DNA of 64,000 nt from an uncultured Ruminococcus sp. (GCA_900541505.1 UQKK01000009.1:34081-98080); one strand, 5' to 3'; counted from the stretch's first letter, positions 26,638-35,322 are shown. Numbers and translations: made by a program. The notes: generated by a model from the letters alone, not told the origin.

Positions 26638-26655
26638 GCGCATCACATCAGACTA

Positions 26656-26668
26656 GTGTATTGACCTG
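26656..26668 (+). repeat. IS630 terminal inverted repeat (left)
   Basis: 13 bp, GTGTATTGACCTG, preceded by the target TA. The match to the right end continues outward through the target for 19 bp in total, because the target itself was palindromic. Confidence 0.88.
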
Positions 26669-26695
26669 ATGGCATTTAGCAATACTACTGACCCA

Positions 26696-27843
26696 TCAAG
26701 AAGCAGTAGTAAATGTGGGATATAGTGAACTGAGTTTTATTCTGGCATCAGTGGTTCTAAAATGCCAGTTGACCTTTGCTGCCAGTGTATTCCGTTCCGT
26801 TTCCCATGCGGACAGTTCGCTGCGTAACTGTTCTATTTCAGCGATGCGGCGGCTAAGGCATTGCCTGGTCATTACATTAAGCTCTATTTCAGCAATATCC
26901 AGCCAGCTGCCATGCTTTGGTATATAATGGATCTCCAGTTTTTTTATGATGCGCCTTGCTTCTTCCGCCGGATACCGTTTGTACAGAGAGGACGGTTTAT
27001 GGGTATTAAGGTTATCCATCACAAGGATGAGCTTTTCGGCATCGGGGTACATGTTGTCCACAAGATGCCTGATTTCCTCTGCCCAGTCTGTGGCTGTACG
27101 GTGTTCACGTACGCTCACATGGTGAACGCCTCCCAGCGGCTCCACAAAAGCAAAAATGCTGACGGTGCCGTTGCGGACATATTCCGAATCAATTTTCTGG
27201 TTGCTTCCGGGAATCATTGGTAAAGGCTCCCTGACTTCTCCCAAAAGCTGGTATGGTTTCTCGTCCATACACACAACGGGATGCTTCTCATCATAGGGGA
27301 GTTCATACACATCAAGGATATCCTCCATGCAGGCTATGAATTCCGGGTCTTCTTTTGCCGGGATGCACCAATAGTCGTTTTTGTGAGGTCGAAGTTTGTT
27401 TTTTTTAAAGCTTTGCGGATTGCTTCCCTGCCGACAGGGGTTTCCAGAATTACTTTGGCTTCTTCCTCAAGCAGGCGGATCGTCCACCGGGAGTGCCCCT
27501 CTGGGACAGGGCCGCAGGCAAGTTCGATCAGCCGGGCTTCCGTGCGTCCGTCAACCTTGCGCCGGGCATTATCTGAATTGATGCTCCTCTTAAATTCAAT
27601 GACAGCATCAATGCCCCCATTGATATATTTCGCCACAGTATTGGTAACAGTTGCCATGCAGACCCCATTGGATCTGGCGCTTTGTTCATGGGTTAAAACT
27701 TTTCCATGTGCTTCGTCCAGATCGAGGATGATCTGGCATCTGCAGCGGATAGTTTTGGAAGTTTTTTTATTACGGATAATAGATTTCAACTTATTCAAAT
27801 CTATTTCTGTAAGATGAATGTTATATTTTTTTGGTCTTGCCAT
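26696..27843 (-). CDS. IS630 transposase, two frames joined by -1 frameshift
   Basis: The upstream part (27843-27334 in frame 0) starts at an ATG with GGCGGTGA before it and carries a helix-turn-helix domain (ARSNGVCMATVTNTVAKYIN). The downstream part carries the DDE catalytic domain with VCMDEKPYQLL, LVMDNLNTH and SWLDIAEIELN (Asp, Asp, Glu). The two are joined in the -1 frame at an A8 run (27399-27406): reading one base back continues LRPHKNDYWCIPAKEDPEF, the expected family sequence, straight into the DDE part. The fused protein would be about 380 residues. It cuts and pastes the element at TA dinucleotides. Confidence 0.85.
27399..27406 (-). other. A8 slippery site in transposase gene
   Basis: On the coding strand the frame-0 codons are TTA AAA AAA ACA, so a slippery heptamer A AAA AAA is in register. 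A -1 shift, by ribosome or RNA polymerase slippage, fuses the HTH part to the DDE part. Confidence 0.75.
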
Positions 27844-27917
27844 AGGAATCACCGCCGTTTTTCTTTATTATACATCAGGACAGCTATGATTACCAAAAAT
27901 ATTTGGTTGAATATCAA

Positions 27918-27930
27918 CAGGTCAATACAC
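27918..27930 (-). repeat. IS630 terminal inverted repeat (right)
   Basis: Exact reverse complement of the left end, followed by the duplicated TA at 27931-27932. Confidence 0.88.
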
Positions 27931-27979
27931 TAGTCTAATAACAGCAGCTTTACCTCATGATGAATATAAGGTCTATAAC

Positions 27980-28651
27980 TCATCCCTTCCCATTCAGCCC
28001 GCGAATCAGCAGGGCGGTCCGGTCCCAGTGCTCTTTAATAAGGATAGATGCCGAGTAACCATCCTTCATCTCCAACGCCTGAATCAGCCGTTCATGTTCG
28101 CTGATAGAATCCTCCAGAGGTGTGTCCCGAAAGAAACCGTATTCCAGCCTTTGAATATGTATCCACAATACTTCGCAGAAATCCATGATATATTCGTTGC
28201 CCGCCGCTTCTAAAATACAGCTGTGAAACGCCTTATCCGCCTTCAGTATCGCCATGGGCTTATCCTGCTCCTTTACACATTCCGTAAAATTATCACTCAA
28301 ATCCCGCAGACGGCTGATATGCGCCGGAGTAATCTTCTCCACGGCAAGATTGATGGCAAGCTGCTGCAGCATCGCCATCGGCAGATACCATTTCTCAATA
28401 TCATCTGTCTCTATCTCTGTCACCATAGTCGCTTTTCCCGGATAGGACTTTATCAGCTTCTGCCCTTCCAGAAGCTGCAGTGCCTCCCTTACCGGAGTCC
28501 TGCTCATATTAAAATATTCTGCTATCTCAACATCCGAGATTTTCTCACCTGGTTTCAGCTGTCCTTCGATTATCCAGTCCTTAACAGTCTCATATACCTT
28601 TTGTTTGGCAGATGTCCTCTCAAAAGGCACTTCATGATTTGGCAGCGGCAT
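27980..28651 (-). CDS. GntR family regulator, FadR subfamily (FCD domain)
   Basis: A 223-residue regulator. The N-terminal winged helix (KISDVEIAEYFNMSRTPVRE, about 35-55) is the GntR DNA-binding domain. The helical C-terminal half is an FCD ligand domain with metal-binding-type residues (LKADKAFHSCILEAAGN and SEHERLIQALE). ATG at 28651 has AGAGGGG eight bases upstream; the GTG at 28660 is too close to it. It is divergent from an RpiR regulator and close to the LarA/TRAP/glycerate-kinase unit, which by analogy it may control in response to a carboxylic acid. The IS630 element lies just beyond its 3' end. Confidence 0.88.
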   Translation of the reverse strand: MPLPNHEVPFERTSAKQKVYETVKDWIIEGQLKPGEKISDVEIAEYFNMSRTPVREALQLLEGQKLIKSYPGKATMVTEIETDDIEKWYLPMAMLQQLAINLAVEKITPAHISRLRDLSDNFTECVKEQDKPMAILKADKAFHSCILEAAGNEYIMDFCEVLWIHIQRLEYGFFRDTPLEDSISEHERLIQALEMKDGYSASILIKEHWDRTALLIRGLNGKG

Positions 28652-28743
28652 GTATAACACCCCTCTTTCTCTATATTCAAGATAATAACAGAATTTTTCC
28701 GCACAATCCAGATTTTTATAGAATTTTCACCTTTTTTGCCCGC

Positions 28744-28774
28744 ATTGACACCTTCCTTCTGTCAATGTTAGAAT
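28744..28774 (+). promoter_or_regulatory. RpiR-gene promoter with embedded inverted repeat
   Basis: TTGACA (28745-28750), 18 bases, TAGAAT (28769-28774). A perfect inverted repeat ATTGACA-N9-TGTCAAT (28744-28766) covers the -35 box and spacer, well placed for a repressor. Confidence 0.6.
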
Positions 28775-28809
28775 GTAAGTAATATTTTAGCTGAAAGCGG
28801 GGAAAAGAC

Positions 28810-29655
28810 ATGTCAAATTTTATACAGGATTTAAGAATCCATTATGACGCGTTTACACGCTCACAGAAAATCATTGCTGATTATCTCGCAGAGAATCTCA
28901 ATGACATTGCTTTTTGCACACTGGAGGAGATTGCCGAAAAAATCAATGTCAGCACAACTACCATCATCCGGTTTTCCCGGACACTTGGATATACCGGATA
29001 TACAGAGATGCAAAAAGACATTCAGAGCAACATACAGAACAAAGTAGGGCTTCCCGAACGTCTCTCCAGCCGAAAATTTTATCCCGACAACACCCTGCTC
29101 TCCGATTCTTTTCAAAATGATATCCATAATATTCAGCATACGATGGAGACGCAGAATAATGATGATTTAAAAGCGGTCATCCAGATTGTGTCCCAGGCAG
29201 AAAATGTATATATACTGGGCATGAGAAGTTCTTTCTCTATTTCCTGCTATCTGGCTTCACGTTTAAGTGAAATACGGGAGAATGTACATCTCATTCAATC
29301 TGTGGGTATGCTTTACCCGGAAGAAATTGTGAGCGCAAAAAAGGGGGATGTATGTATCGCTTATCTCTTCCCCCGCTATTCCAAGCTAAGCACCACCATC
29401 CTCTCCTGGCTGAAAAATGAAGGGGTAAAGATTATTCTTTTCACCAGCCAGAATTACAGCGCTGTGCAGGGATACGGGGATATCATCCTGCCCTGCTCCA
29501 TCTCCAGCCTCACATACAAGAACTCCTACGCTGCGCCGCTGTGCCTCTCCAACTATCTCATCACGGCAATCACACAGAATCATTTCGACGAGGCGCAGCG
29601 TATGCTGAAGAAGACAGAGTCCATATTAAATCAGGGGTTCTATCTGGGGCTGTGA
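28810..29655 (+). CDS. MurR/RpiR family transcriptional regulator
   Basis: A 281-residue regulator with an N-terminal HTH_6 domain (LEEIAEKINVSTTTIIRFSR, about 38-57) and a C-terminal SIS sugar-isomerase domain (about 110-260; VYILGMRSSFSISCYLASRL). GGGGAAAAG precedes the ATG. RpiR proteins sense phosphorylated sugars or sugar acids. Its neighbour downstream is the LarA gene in the opposite orientation. The glycerate kinase nearby would produce a phosphorylated acid that could be its ligand; this is inference. Confidence 0.88.
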   Translation: MSNFIQDLRIHYDAFTRSQKIIADYLAENLNDIAFCTLEEIAEKINVSTTTIIRFSRTLGYTGYTEMQKDIQSNIQNKVGLPERLSSRKFYPDNTLLSDSFQNDIHNIQHTMETQNNDDLKAVIQIVSQAENVYILGMRSSFSISCYLASRLSEIRENVHLIQSVGMLYPEEIVSAKKGDVCIAYLFPRYSKLSTTILSWLKNEGVKIILFTSQNYSAVQGYGDIILPCSISSLTYKNSYAAPLCLSNYLITAITQNHFDEAQRMLKKTESILNQGFYLGL

Positions 29656-29690
29656 TTCAGAAAGAAAATAAAAAAGGAGTACTGTCATCC

Positions 29691-29821
29691 TATGTGTCAA
29701 TAGAACAAAGTGGGTAAGCGGAACTCTCGCGCCGAGTGCGGTCGCTTTATCGACAAACTTCCACTTCGCGCGAGTGCGCATCCCTCTTCAAAGAATCCGA
29801 AAAGCGCAGCAGCGCGCGGTA
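29691..29821. other. G+C-rich intergenic segment
   Basis: This 130-bp stretch between the convergent RpiR and LarA genes is much richer in CG-containing words than its surroundings. It has a near-direct repeat (TCGCGCCGAGTGCG at 29727-29740; TCGCGCGAGTGCG at 29766-29778) and several short GCGC palindromes. It may be a repeated extragenic element. No gene in it is credible. Confidence 0.4.
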
Positions 29822-31126
29822 CTATGCTTCGCTCCCGCCCGAAAAAAGAACAGGCAGCCCTGTTTGGGGCCGGGGGTAGATTAGAATCTGCGGATCCTTT
29901 TTTTCTGTCATTTTCACCGCCTCCTCCAGGGCTTCTTGAAGACTGCTGCCCGGCGTCATAAACATTGTTCTGATATCCTCCTCTTTCAGATTCGGGCACA
30001 CTGTAATGACCCGGATATTTTTGCGGAAGATTTTAGACAGAAGGAGGACATGGTCCATCTGAATCTTATAATGTTCCTGCGTATACGAAACAACCTTTTC
30101 CAGCTCCCCGTGTGAGCGGAACGCTTCCAGCATATCGGGAGAATTGATTCCTTCCCTGCAGCCGCAGTAAAGTATGACGGTCGTTGTCTCGTCCAGCACC
30201 TCCGTCAGGGCGATTAAAGCTTTTACAGACTGATAGAAGTCAATATCCAGGGGAAGCCCGGGAGTGGTGATAAGAATATCCGGTTTTTGAAAGCAGACTC
30301 CCAATTTTTCTTTTACATACCGCACCGCGTTTCCGTGCGATGCACGCAAGTCCCCCGCATACAGTGCCGCCAGCCGCAATTGACCGTTCAAAACGCAGTT
30401 CACGGAAAAATCAATTCCGAACATTTCCGCCGCCTCTTCCATATCTTCGTGCACAGGATTCCCCTTCAGGATGCCAATCCCTGCCCCCGGGTGAAGGATC
30501 ATTTCCGGACGGTGGTTCATGCGGATGGTTTTTTCCCCGGAAATTCCCGGCAGCACAGATTTTCTCCCGCCGGAAAACCCGGCGAACTCATGTGGCTCCA
30601 CCTTCCCTATCTGAATATGCAGATCACATGCATATGCCCTGCGGTTCACATACACAGGCGTTCCCCTTTTTGTATCTCCCAGACAAATCAGGCTGTTCTC
30701 CGCAAACGGCGTATGGTTCTCTATCTTCACCTTTCCGTATAAGTTCCCCAGTATCTCCCTGAATTCCGCTTCTGTTGCCGGTCTGTGTACACCGATTGCC
30801 ACAAAAAATGTAATATCTTTAAGCGCGATATGGTTTTCTGTCAGCTCATCAACAATCACCCCTGCGATTTCCGCCGTCGGGACAGCGCGTGTGGCATCCG
30901 ATACCAGAACCGCCACCGTGTGTACCTGCTTTCCCCGGAGGATTTCCGTCAGGCTTTTTCCGGAAACCGGTTCGCGGACAGCCCGCTGCACTTCACCGTA
31001 GTCCCGGATTTCCGGGACGTCCGGCGTTTGAAGCATCTTCACCCTGTATTCTCCGGGAATCCCGCACTTCATCTGAAGACGCCGATCCTCATAAGCCCAT
31101 CCACTGTTTTCTCTTCTTAATTCCAT
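29822..31126 (-). CDS. larA: LarA-family nickel-dependent 2-hydroxyacid racemase
   Basis: A 434-residue LarA homologue. The residues that hold the nickel-pincer nucleotide and act in catalysis are all present: H114 (IGVHRP), H179 and K189 (HEFAGFSGGRK) and H205 (MNHRPE), with the same spacing as H108, H174, K184 and H200 of Lactobacillus LarA. It racemises or epimerises a 2-hydroxy acid by hydride transfer; the family covers lactate, malate, gluconate and others, so the substrate is not fixed by sequence. The cofactor-making larB, larC and larE are not in the window. It follows a TRAP transporter, with a hairpin terminator in the gap. Confidence 0.9.
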   Translation of the reverse strand: MELRRENSGWAYEDRRLQMKCGIPGEYRVKMLQTPDVPEIRDYGEVQRAVREPVSGKSLTEILRGKQVHTVAVLVSDATRAVPTAEIAGVIVDELTENHIALKDITFFVAIGVHRPATEAEFREILGNLYGKVKIENHTPFAENSLICLGDTKRGTPVYVNRRAYACDLHIQIGKVEPHEFAGFSGGRKSVLPGISGEKTIRMNHRPEMILHPGAGIGILKGNPVHEDMEEAAEMFGIDFSVNCVLNGQLRLAALYAGDLRASHGNAVRYVKEKLGVCFQKPDILITTPGLPLDIDFYQSVKALIALTEVLDETTTVILYCGCREGINSPDMLEAFRSHGELEKVVSYTQEHYKIQMDHVLLLSKIFRKNIRVITVCPNLKEEDIRTMFMTPGSSLQEALEEAVKMTEKKDPQILIYPRPQTGLPVLFSGGSEA

Positions 31127-31144
31127 CCTATCCTCCTGTTATAG

Positions 31145-31181
31145 AAAAAGGGTACTGCATAGCGAAGAAAACAGTACCCTT
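31145..31181 (-). terminator. Terminator between dctQ and larA
   Basis: AAGGGTACTG (minus strand, 31181-31172) pairs perfectly with 31157-31148 across 14 bases and is followed by T5 (31149-31145). It should lower larA expression relative to the transporter genes, or give larA a separate promoter. Confidence 0.75.
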
Positions 31182-31218
31182 ATAAAATCCGAACTCGCCG
31201 GCATAGCTTATTTTGTTT

Positions 31219-31758
31219 TTAATCCAGCGTTACTTCTTTTCCTCCCGTCAGGTCTTCCTTCGGCTTCTCAATTGCCGCATACTCCCCTTTTCCGGTAATA
31301 TCCACGAGCAGGTTGCGGAATTCAAAAATCGTTACAAAGAAGAAAGAAACGGGAATCGCCGCATATGCATAACCGTAGGGAAGGCGCAGCGCCGGTGTCG
31401 GTCTGTATCCCGCGGATATCACATACTGGATACCCACATAAATCACTACCAGGCATACGAGTACCGTGAGAATCTGCGTTATCTTATCCAAAACGGCAGC
31501 GACCTTCTTTGGCATATGCTCCTTAAATACTACGATGGATACGTGTTCCCTTCTCGCAGCAAGTACGGATACGCTCAAAAGCCCGAACCAGACAAGCAGG
31601 ATTTTCAAAAGCTCTTCCGACCATGTCAGGGAATTGTTGAGGATATAGCGGGCTACAACGTGCGCCGCGAGAATAGCTACCATAGCAATCAATACGATAC
31701 ACAGGGCAACCTTCAACACTTTATAAAGTACTCTTACCAATTTGTCCAATGCTTCCAT
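31219..31758 (-). CDS. TRAP transporter small permease (DctQ)
   Basis: A 179-residue membrane protein with four predicted helices and the DctQ-family pattern (SLTWSEELLKILLVWFGLLS, about residues 38-57; then ARREHVSIVVF). It pairs with the large permease DctM to form the membrane part of a Na+-driven TRAP uptake system. The gene lies between the binding protein and larA. A long plus-strand open frame overlaps it but is only a shadow. Confidence 0.88.
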   Translation of the reverse strand: MEALDKLVRVLYKVLKVALCIVLIAMVAILAAHVVARYILNNSLTWSEELLKILLVWFGLLSVSVLAARREHVSIVVFKEHMPKKVAAVLDKITQILTVLVCLVVIYVGIQYVISAGYRPTPALRLPYGYAYAAIPVSFFFVTIFEFRNLLVDITGKGEYAAIEKPKEDLTGGKEVTLD

Positions 31759-31782
31759 CTTATTTTTTACCTTCTTCCCGCA

Positions 31783-32865
31783 TTAATAATCACTGATTTC
31801 ATTCAATACGCTTTCTACATCTTCCAGATAGGCATCTACTTTATCCTGCCCGATATCCGCAGCCACGGATTCAATTGCCGCGGGCTGAGCGACAGCGCTC
31901 ATCTCCTTCCGTGCCGCCTCATCCGGCTCGTTGATTTCCATCCCGTATCCTTCCAGTTCTTCCAAAATTAAATTTTCTCTCTCCGCATTACAGAAACGGC
32001 TGTATTCCATTCCCAGAACAGCTCCCGTCCGCACGATTCCCTGGTATTTTCCGGGCAGGCTTTCAAAGAAGTCGAGGTTGCATACCAGCGGCATCGCATC
32101 GTAAATGTGATTTGTCAGCGAAAGGTAGTCCTGTACCTCGTAGAGCTTTTTATCCGTTACATTCGCTATCGGATTTTCCTGCGCATCTACCGTATTCTGT
32201 GAGAGCGCCATGTAAAGCTCGGAAAACGCTACCGGCGTCGGGTTGGAGCCCATTGCCTTGAAAAATTCGATATGGTTGTTATTCTGCATGGTACGGATTT
32301 TTAACCCCGATAAATCTGCCATACTGTTGACCGGCGATTTATTGCTTGTAATCTGGCGGAACCCGTTTTCCATGAACGCCAGCCCTATCATGCCGTAATC
32401 CCTGAGGGAATTCAGCATATCTGTTCCGATATGGCTGTCCAGCACCATCCACGCCTCGTTGTAGCTGTTATATACAAACGGAATGTCCATCACTTCAAAT
32501 TCGGGGTCATAGGATACAACCGGCGCGAAGGAGGCAACCGCCATTTCCAGCGACCCCTGGGATACCTGCTCCAGGGTGTCCTCCTCACCGCCAAGCTGTC
32601 CGCCCGCGTAGATATTCACTTCCACGTTCCCGTCCGTCTGTTTCTCGATATATTCTTTCATGACCTGAAGCCCCAGCGTAGAGGGATATACCTCCGAATT
32701 TTCACATGCGATACGTATCACATAACTGCCGGTGATTTCTTCCTCTCCCGCTGCCCCGGCAGCCCCGCCGGAACTGTTCGTTCTCTTCATGCCGCAGCCC
32801 ATGGCTCCCGCCGTCATGCTCAGCACCAGCAAGACAGCCAATATGATTCTTAAACTTTTTTTCAT
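31783..32865 (-). CDS. TRAP transporter substrate-binding lipoprotein (DctP)
   Basis: A 360-residue extracellular binding protein. A lipoprotein signal peptide ends at AGAMGC (C24). The mature part is a DctP/TAXI-type fold with the family segments LGLQVMKEYIEKQTDGNVEV, YAGGQLGGEEDTLEQ and the carboxylate-contacting stretch QITSNKSPVNSMADLSGLKI. Arg-Thr-Met (KIRTMQNN) carries the arginine that usually clamps the ligand carboxylate. It catches a small organic acid, probably a hydroxy acid given larA and the glycerate kinase nearby, and hands it to DctQM. Confidence 0.9.
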   Translation of the reverse strand: MKKSLRIILAVLLVLSMTAGAMGCGMKRTNSSGGAAGAAGEEEITGSYVIRIACENSEVYPSTLGLQVMKEYIEKQTDGNVEVNIYAGGQLGGEEDTLEQVSQGSLEMAVASFAPVVSYDPEFEVMDIPFVYNSYNEAWMVLDSHIGTDMLNSLRDYGMIGLAFMENGFRQITSNKSPVNSMADLSGLKIRTMQNNNHIEFFKAMGSNPTPVAFSELYMALSQNTVDAQENPIANVTDKKLYEVQDYLSLTNHIYDAMPLVCNLDFFESLPGKYQGIVRTGAVLGMEYSRFCNAERENLILEELEGYGMEINEPDEAARKEMSAVAQPAAIESVAADIGQDKVDAYLEDVESVLNEISDY

Positions 32866-32895
32866 AGTTCATTCTCCCTTCTTAAATCTGTGCGC

Positions 32896-34182
32896 CTATC
32901 CGGTATACCCCATCAGATTCGGCAGCCAGAGGGCAACCTGGGGTACAAATGTAATCAGCAGCAGCACGCCGATTGTTACAACCAAAAACGGGATGGATTC
33001 CCGAACGGTTTCCTCCAGCTTTACTCCCGCCACAGGACTTGTTACAAAAAGCGTAATTCCAAACGGCGGGGTTGCCAGACCAACTACAAGGTTGACACAG
33101 AATACCACGCCGATATGCAGCGGATTGATACCCATCGCCCACGCAATCGGGCTAATGATCGGAGCCAGGATGACCGTAGAGGCGTAATCGTCCATGAACA
33201 TGCCGCAGATAACCATCAAAATATTCACCAGGAGGAGGAACAGCCAGGAAGGCATGGAAGACAGCGGCGCGCTGAGCATCTCCATCACTCTTTCGTTGGC
33301 TATACCCCATGCCATCGCAGTACCGGCTCCGGCGAGAATCAATACCAGCCCGGATGTAGATGCCGCTTCAATAATCATATCGGGAATGTCTTTTAATTTT
33401 ACACTCCTGTTTATGCAAAACGCCAGAAACGCGCTGTAAATAACGGCAACACCGGAAGCTTCCGTGATGGAGAACACACCGCTGAAAATTCCTCCCAGGA
33501 TGATGACTGGCAGGAGCAGGGCGGGAATCGCGCGTCCCGTTGTCTTTCCTTTTTCCGCCCAGGTCGTCTTGCCATAAGAAGGATAATTCCTTTTTTTCGA
33601 TACAGCGTGTGCCACGATACACTGTAAAACTGCAATCAGGATGGCGGGTGTTACAGCCGACATAAAGATTCCCGTAATGGATGTTTTTCCTACTGCCGTA
33701 CAGTAGAGAATCATCAAAACGCTGGGCGGCATAATCGGTCCGAGCAGCGATGCGGAGGACATGACCGCCGCCGAAAACGGTGCGGAATATCCTTCTTTTT
33801 TCATCATCGGGATCAAAAACGCGCCCAGGGAAGCGGCAGATGCCACCGCCAGCCCGACAATGGATCCCATGAGGAGCGATGCGCCGATTGTCACAATGGC
33901 AATTGCTCCTTTAAATCTTCCGAACCATGCGTTTACAAACTTAATCAGGGACTCCAGCAATCCCCCTCGGAGCATGAGCTGACCTGTCAGTACGAAAAAC
34001 GGAACCGCTAAAAATGAGAAGCTGTTCATTCCGCCATACATTTTGATTGCCATCTGAATCGGATCAAATCCTGCCACGAGCGTATAAACCAAAGTTGTCA
34101 CAATCAGATTATAGGCAATCGGCAGTCCGATTATCATCAACACCAGAAAGCATATAATCATAGCCAATAACGATAACGACAC
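32896..34182 (-). CDS. TRAP transporter large permease (DctM)
   Basis: A 428-residue protein with about 12-13 membrane helices of the DctM family (ArsB/NhaD-like elevator fold). Typical segments are GLPIAYNLIV near the start, GSIVGLAVASAASLGAFLIP, MPPSVLMILYC and the C-terminal VNLVVGLATPPFGITLFVTS. It is the Na+-coupled transport subunit. It lies between the reductase gene and dctP in the operon order reductase-dctM-dctP-dctQ, unlike the more usual P-Q-M. Confidence 0.92.
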   Translation of the reverse strand: MSLSLLAMIICFLVLMIIGLPIAYNLIVTTLVYTLVAGFDPIQMAIKMYGGMNSFSFLAVPFFVLTGQLMLRGGLLESLIKFVNAWFGRFKGAIAIVTIGASLLMGSIVGLAVASAASLGAFLIPMMKKEGYSAPFSAAVMSSASLLGPIMPPSVLMILYCTAVGKTSITGIFMSAVTPAILIAVLQCIVAHAVSKKRNYPSYGKTTWAEKGKTTGRAIPALLLPVIILGGIFSGVFSITEASGVAVIYSAFLAFCINRSVKLKDIPDMIIEAASTSGLVLILAGAGTAMAWGIANERVMEMLSAPLSSMPSWLFLLLVNILMVICGMFMDDYASTVILAPIISPIAWAMGINPLHIGVVFCVNLVVGLATPPFGITLFVTSPVAGVKLEETVRESIPFLVVTIGVLLLITFVPQVALWLPNLMGYTG

Positions 34183-34200
34183 TTTGCGTCCCTCCTCCCA

Positions 34201-35322
34201 TTATTTCTGATAGGGGTCATCCCACAGAGTCAATTTGGTTCCAATTCCTTTTTCCAGGGCGGTCTGAAACAAATCGTATCCCAGCCCCACATCGAAGGTT
34301 GCCATACCGCAGGCTACGAAAGTGACCCGCTGCCTGGCGTCCGTACGTCCCGGCTTCTCGCCCATGATGACCTCCCCAATGCTTGTGGAATCCTCCAGCC
34401 GTGGCATCTTTCCTGCGTCTATGAGCGTATAGATGGGACCGCCGATGACCGTTTTGTAATAGGCGGCACGGTCGCCGGATTCTATGGCTTCCTGCACATA
34501 TGCCTCATGGAGGCGCACATTGTCATAAATCAGCCTGGTGTCCGTCCAGTAGGAATCATCCGCCTGCATGGGACCGGATATAAGGACGGTCACCCCTTCC
34601 CTGAGCCACTGGTCCTTGACGTAGAGGGGTTTTAAGCGGGAGGCGGCGACAGTCACCACATCCGCCTGGCTGACGGCATTTTCCAGATCCGGTTCCACAA
34701 CGCCGGGGATACCGAGTTCCTGCAGCTCCCAGTCAAGGAAATTCTGGGCAGCGGCGGGGAAAATATCGTAGCAGACAATTTTCTTCACATTCGGAAGCTG
34801 GCTGGCGATGGAGCGCAGGCAGGAACGGTTGATCTGACCGCAGCCGAGGACGGTAATGACTTCGGAATCTTTTCTTGCCAGGTGCCTGGCAGCGACGCCG
34901 GGGACAGCGCCCGTGCGTGCGGCGCTTAAGAGGTTAGCGGACATGAAAGCGAGGGGTTCGCCGGTGTCCTTGTCATTCAGGGTAACGGTAAGTACAGACC
35001 TGGGAAGCCCTTTGTCCTTGTTAGCGGCATTGGAGCCGTACCATTTGTTGCCGCAGACGTCAAACCTGCCGCCAAGGTAAGCGGGCATCGCCACGAAGCG
35101 CCTGTCGGGACCTGCCACAGGCATATTGGGAAAGGGGGTCTCCTTGGGGAAGACAATCCCCAGCCCATGGCTGTTATGGTTGCTGCCTCCCATGAGGTAG
35201 TCGCCTTTGCTCAGAAGGGTAAATACCTCCTCCGCATTGTCGACGCATTTTTTTGCGTCCAGTACTCCGGCATCGATGGTATCCTGCTCGGATAAATAAA
35301 GAAATTCTGTTTTGTGTGCCAT
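34201..35322 (-). CDS. Ornithine cyclodeaminase/mu-crystallin family protein
   Basis: A 373-residue NAD(P)-dependent enzyme of the OCD/mu-crystallin family. The Rossmann part shows VLGCGQINRSCLRSIA (about 160-175) and DIFPAAAQNF. The N-terminal substrate region has GLPRSVLTVTLND and SAARTGAVPGVAARHLA. Databases often call close relatives 'tyramine oxidase subunit B', a name I would not trust. Known members are ornithine cyclodeaminase, alanine dehydrogenase and imine reductases. It heads the operon with the TRAP transporter and larA, so it probably reduces an imino acid, or deaminates an amino acid, derived from the imported compound. Substrate unknown. Confidence 0.82.
   Translation of the reverse strand: MAHKTEFLYLSEQDTIDAGVLDAKKCVDNAEEVFTLLSKGDYLMGGSNHNSHGLGIVFPKETPFPNMPVAGPDRRFVAMPAYLGGRFDVCGNKWYGSNAANKDKGLPRSVLTVTLNDKDTGEPLAFMSANLLSAARTGAVPGVAARHLARKDSEVITVLGCGQINRSCLRSIASQLPNVKKIVCYDIFPAAAQNFLDWELQELGIPGVVEPDLENAVSQADVVTVAASRLKPLYVKDQWLREGVTVLISGPMQADDSYWTDTRLIYDNVRLHEAYVQEAIESGDRAAYYKTVIGGPIYTLIDAGKMPRLEDSTSIGEVIMGEKPGRTDARQRVTFVACGMATFDVGLGYDLFQTALEKGIGTKLTLWDDPYQK

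Larger units (their letters stand above)
26656..27930 (-). mobile_element. IS630-family insertion sequence
   Basis: A 1,275-bp element with perfect 13-bp terminal inverted repeats (GTGTATTGACCTG at 26656-26668, complement at 27918-27930) and a TA duplication at each side (26654-26655 and 27931-27932). Removing the element restores AGAC-TA-GTCT, so it entered a CTAG within a 10-bp palindrome. Insertion at TA, often CTAG, is the known habit of IS630. The single transposase gene fills the element on the minus strand in two frames. Confidence 0.9.

Noticed and set aside
26696..27852. Transposase treated as two separate genes or a plain pseudogene
   Set aside because: The frame change falls exactly on an in-register A AAA AAA heptamer and the -1 frame restores the conserved sequence, so frameshifting is the better reading.
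29697..29999. 100-codon minus-strand open frame at the end of larA
   Set aside because: Overlaps the larA C-terminus in another frame and runs into the G+C-rich spacer; no ribosome site; composition explains the absence of stops.
31213..31971. 252-codon plus-strand open frame across dctQ and the end of dctP
   Set aside because: Covers two well-recognised TRAP genes in antisense, with no start signal.
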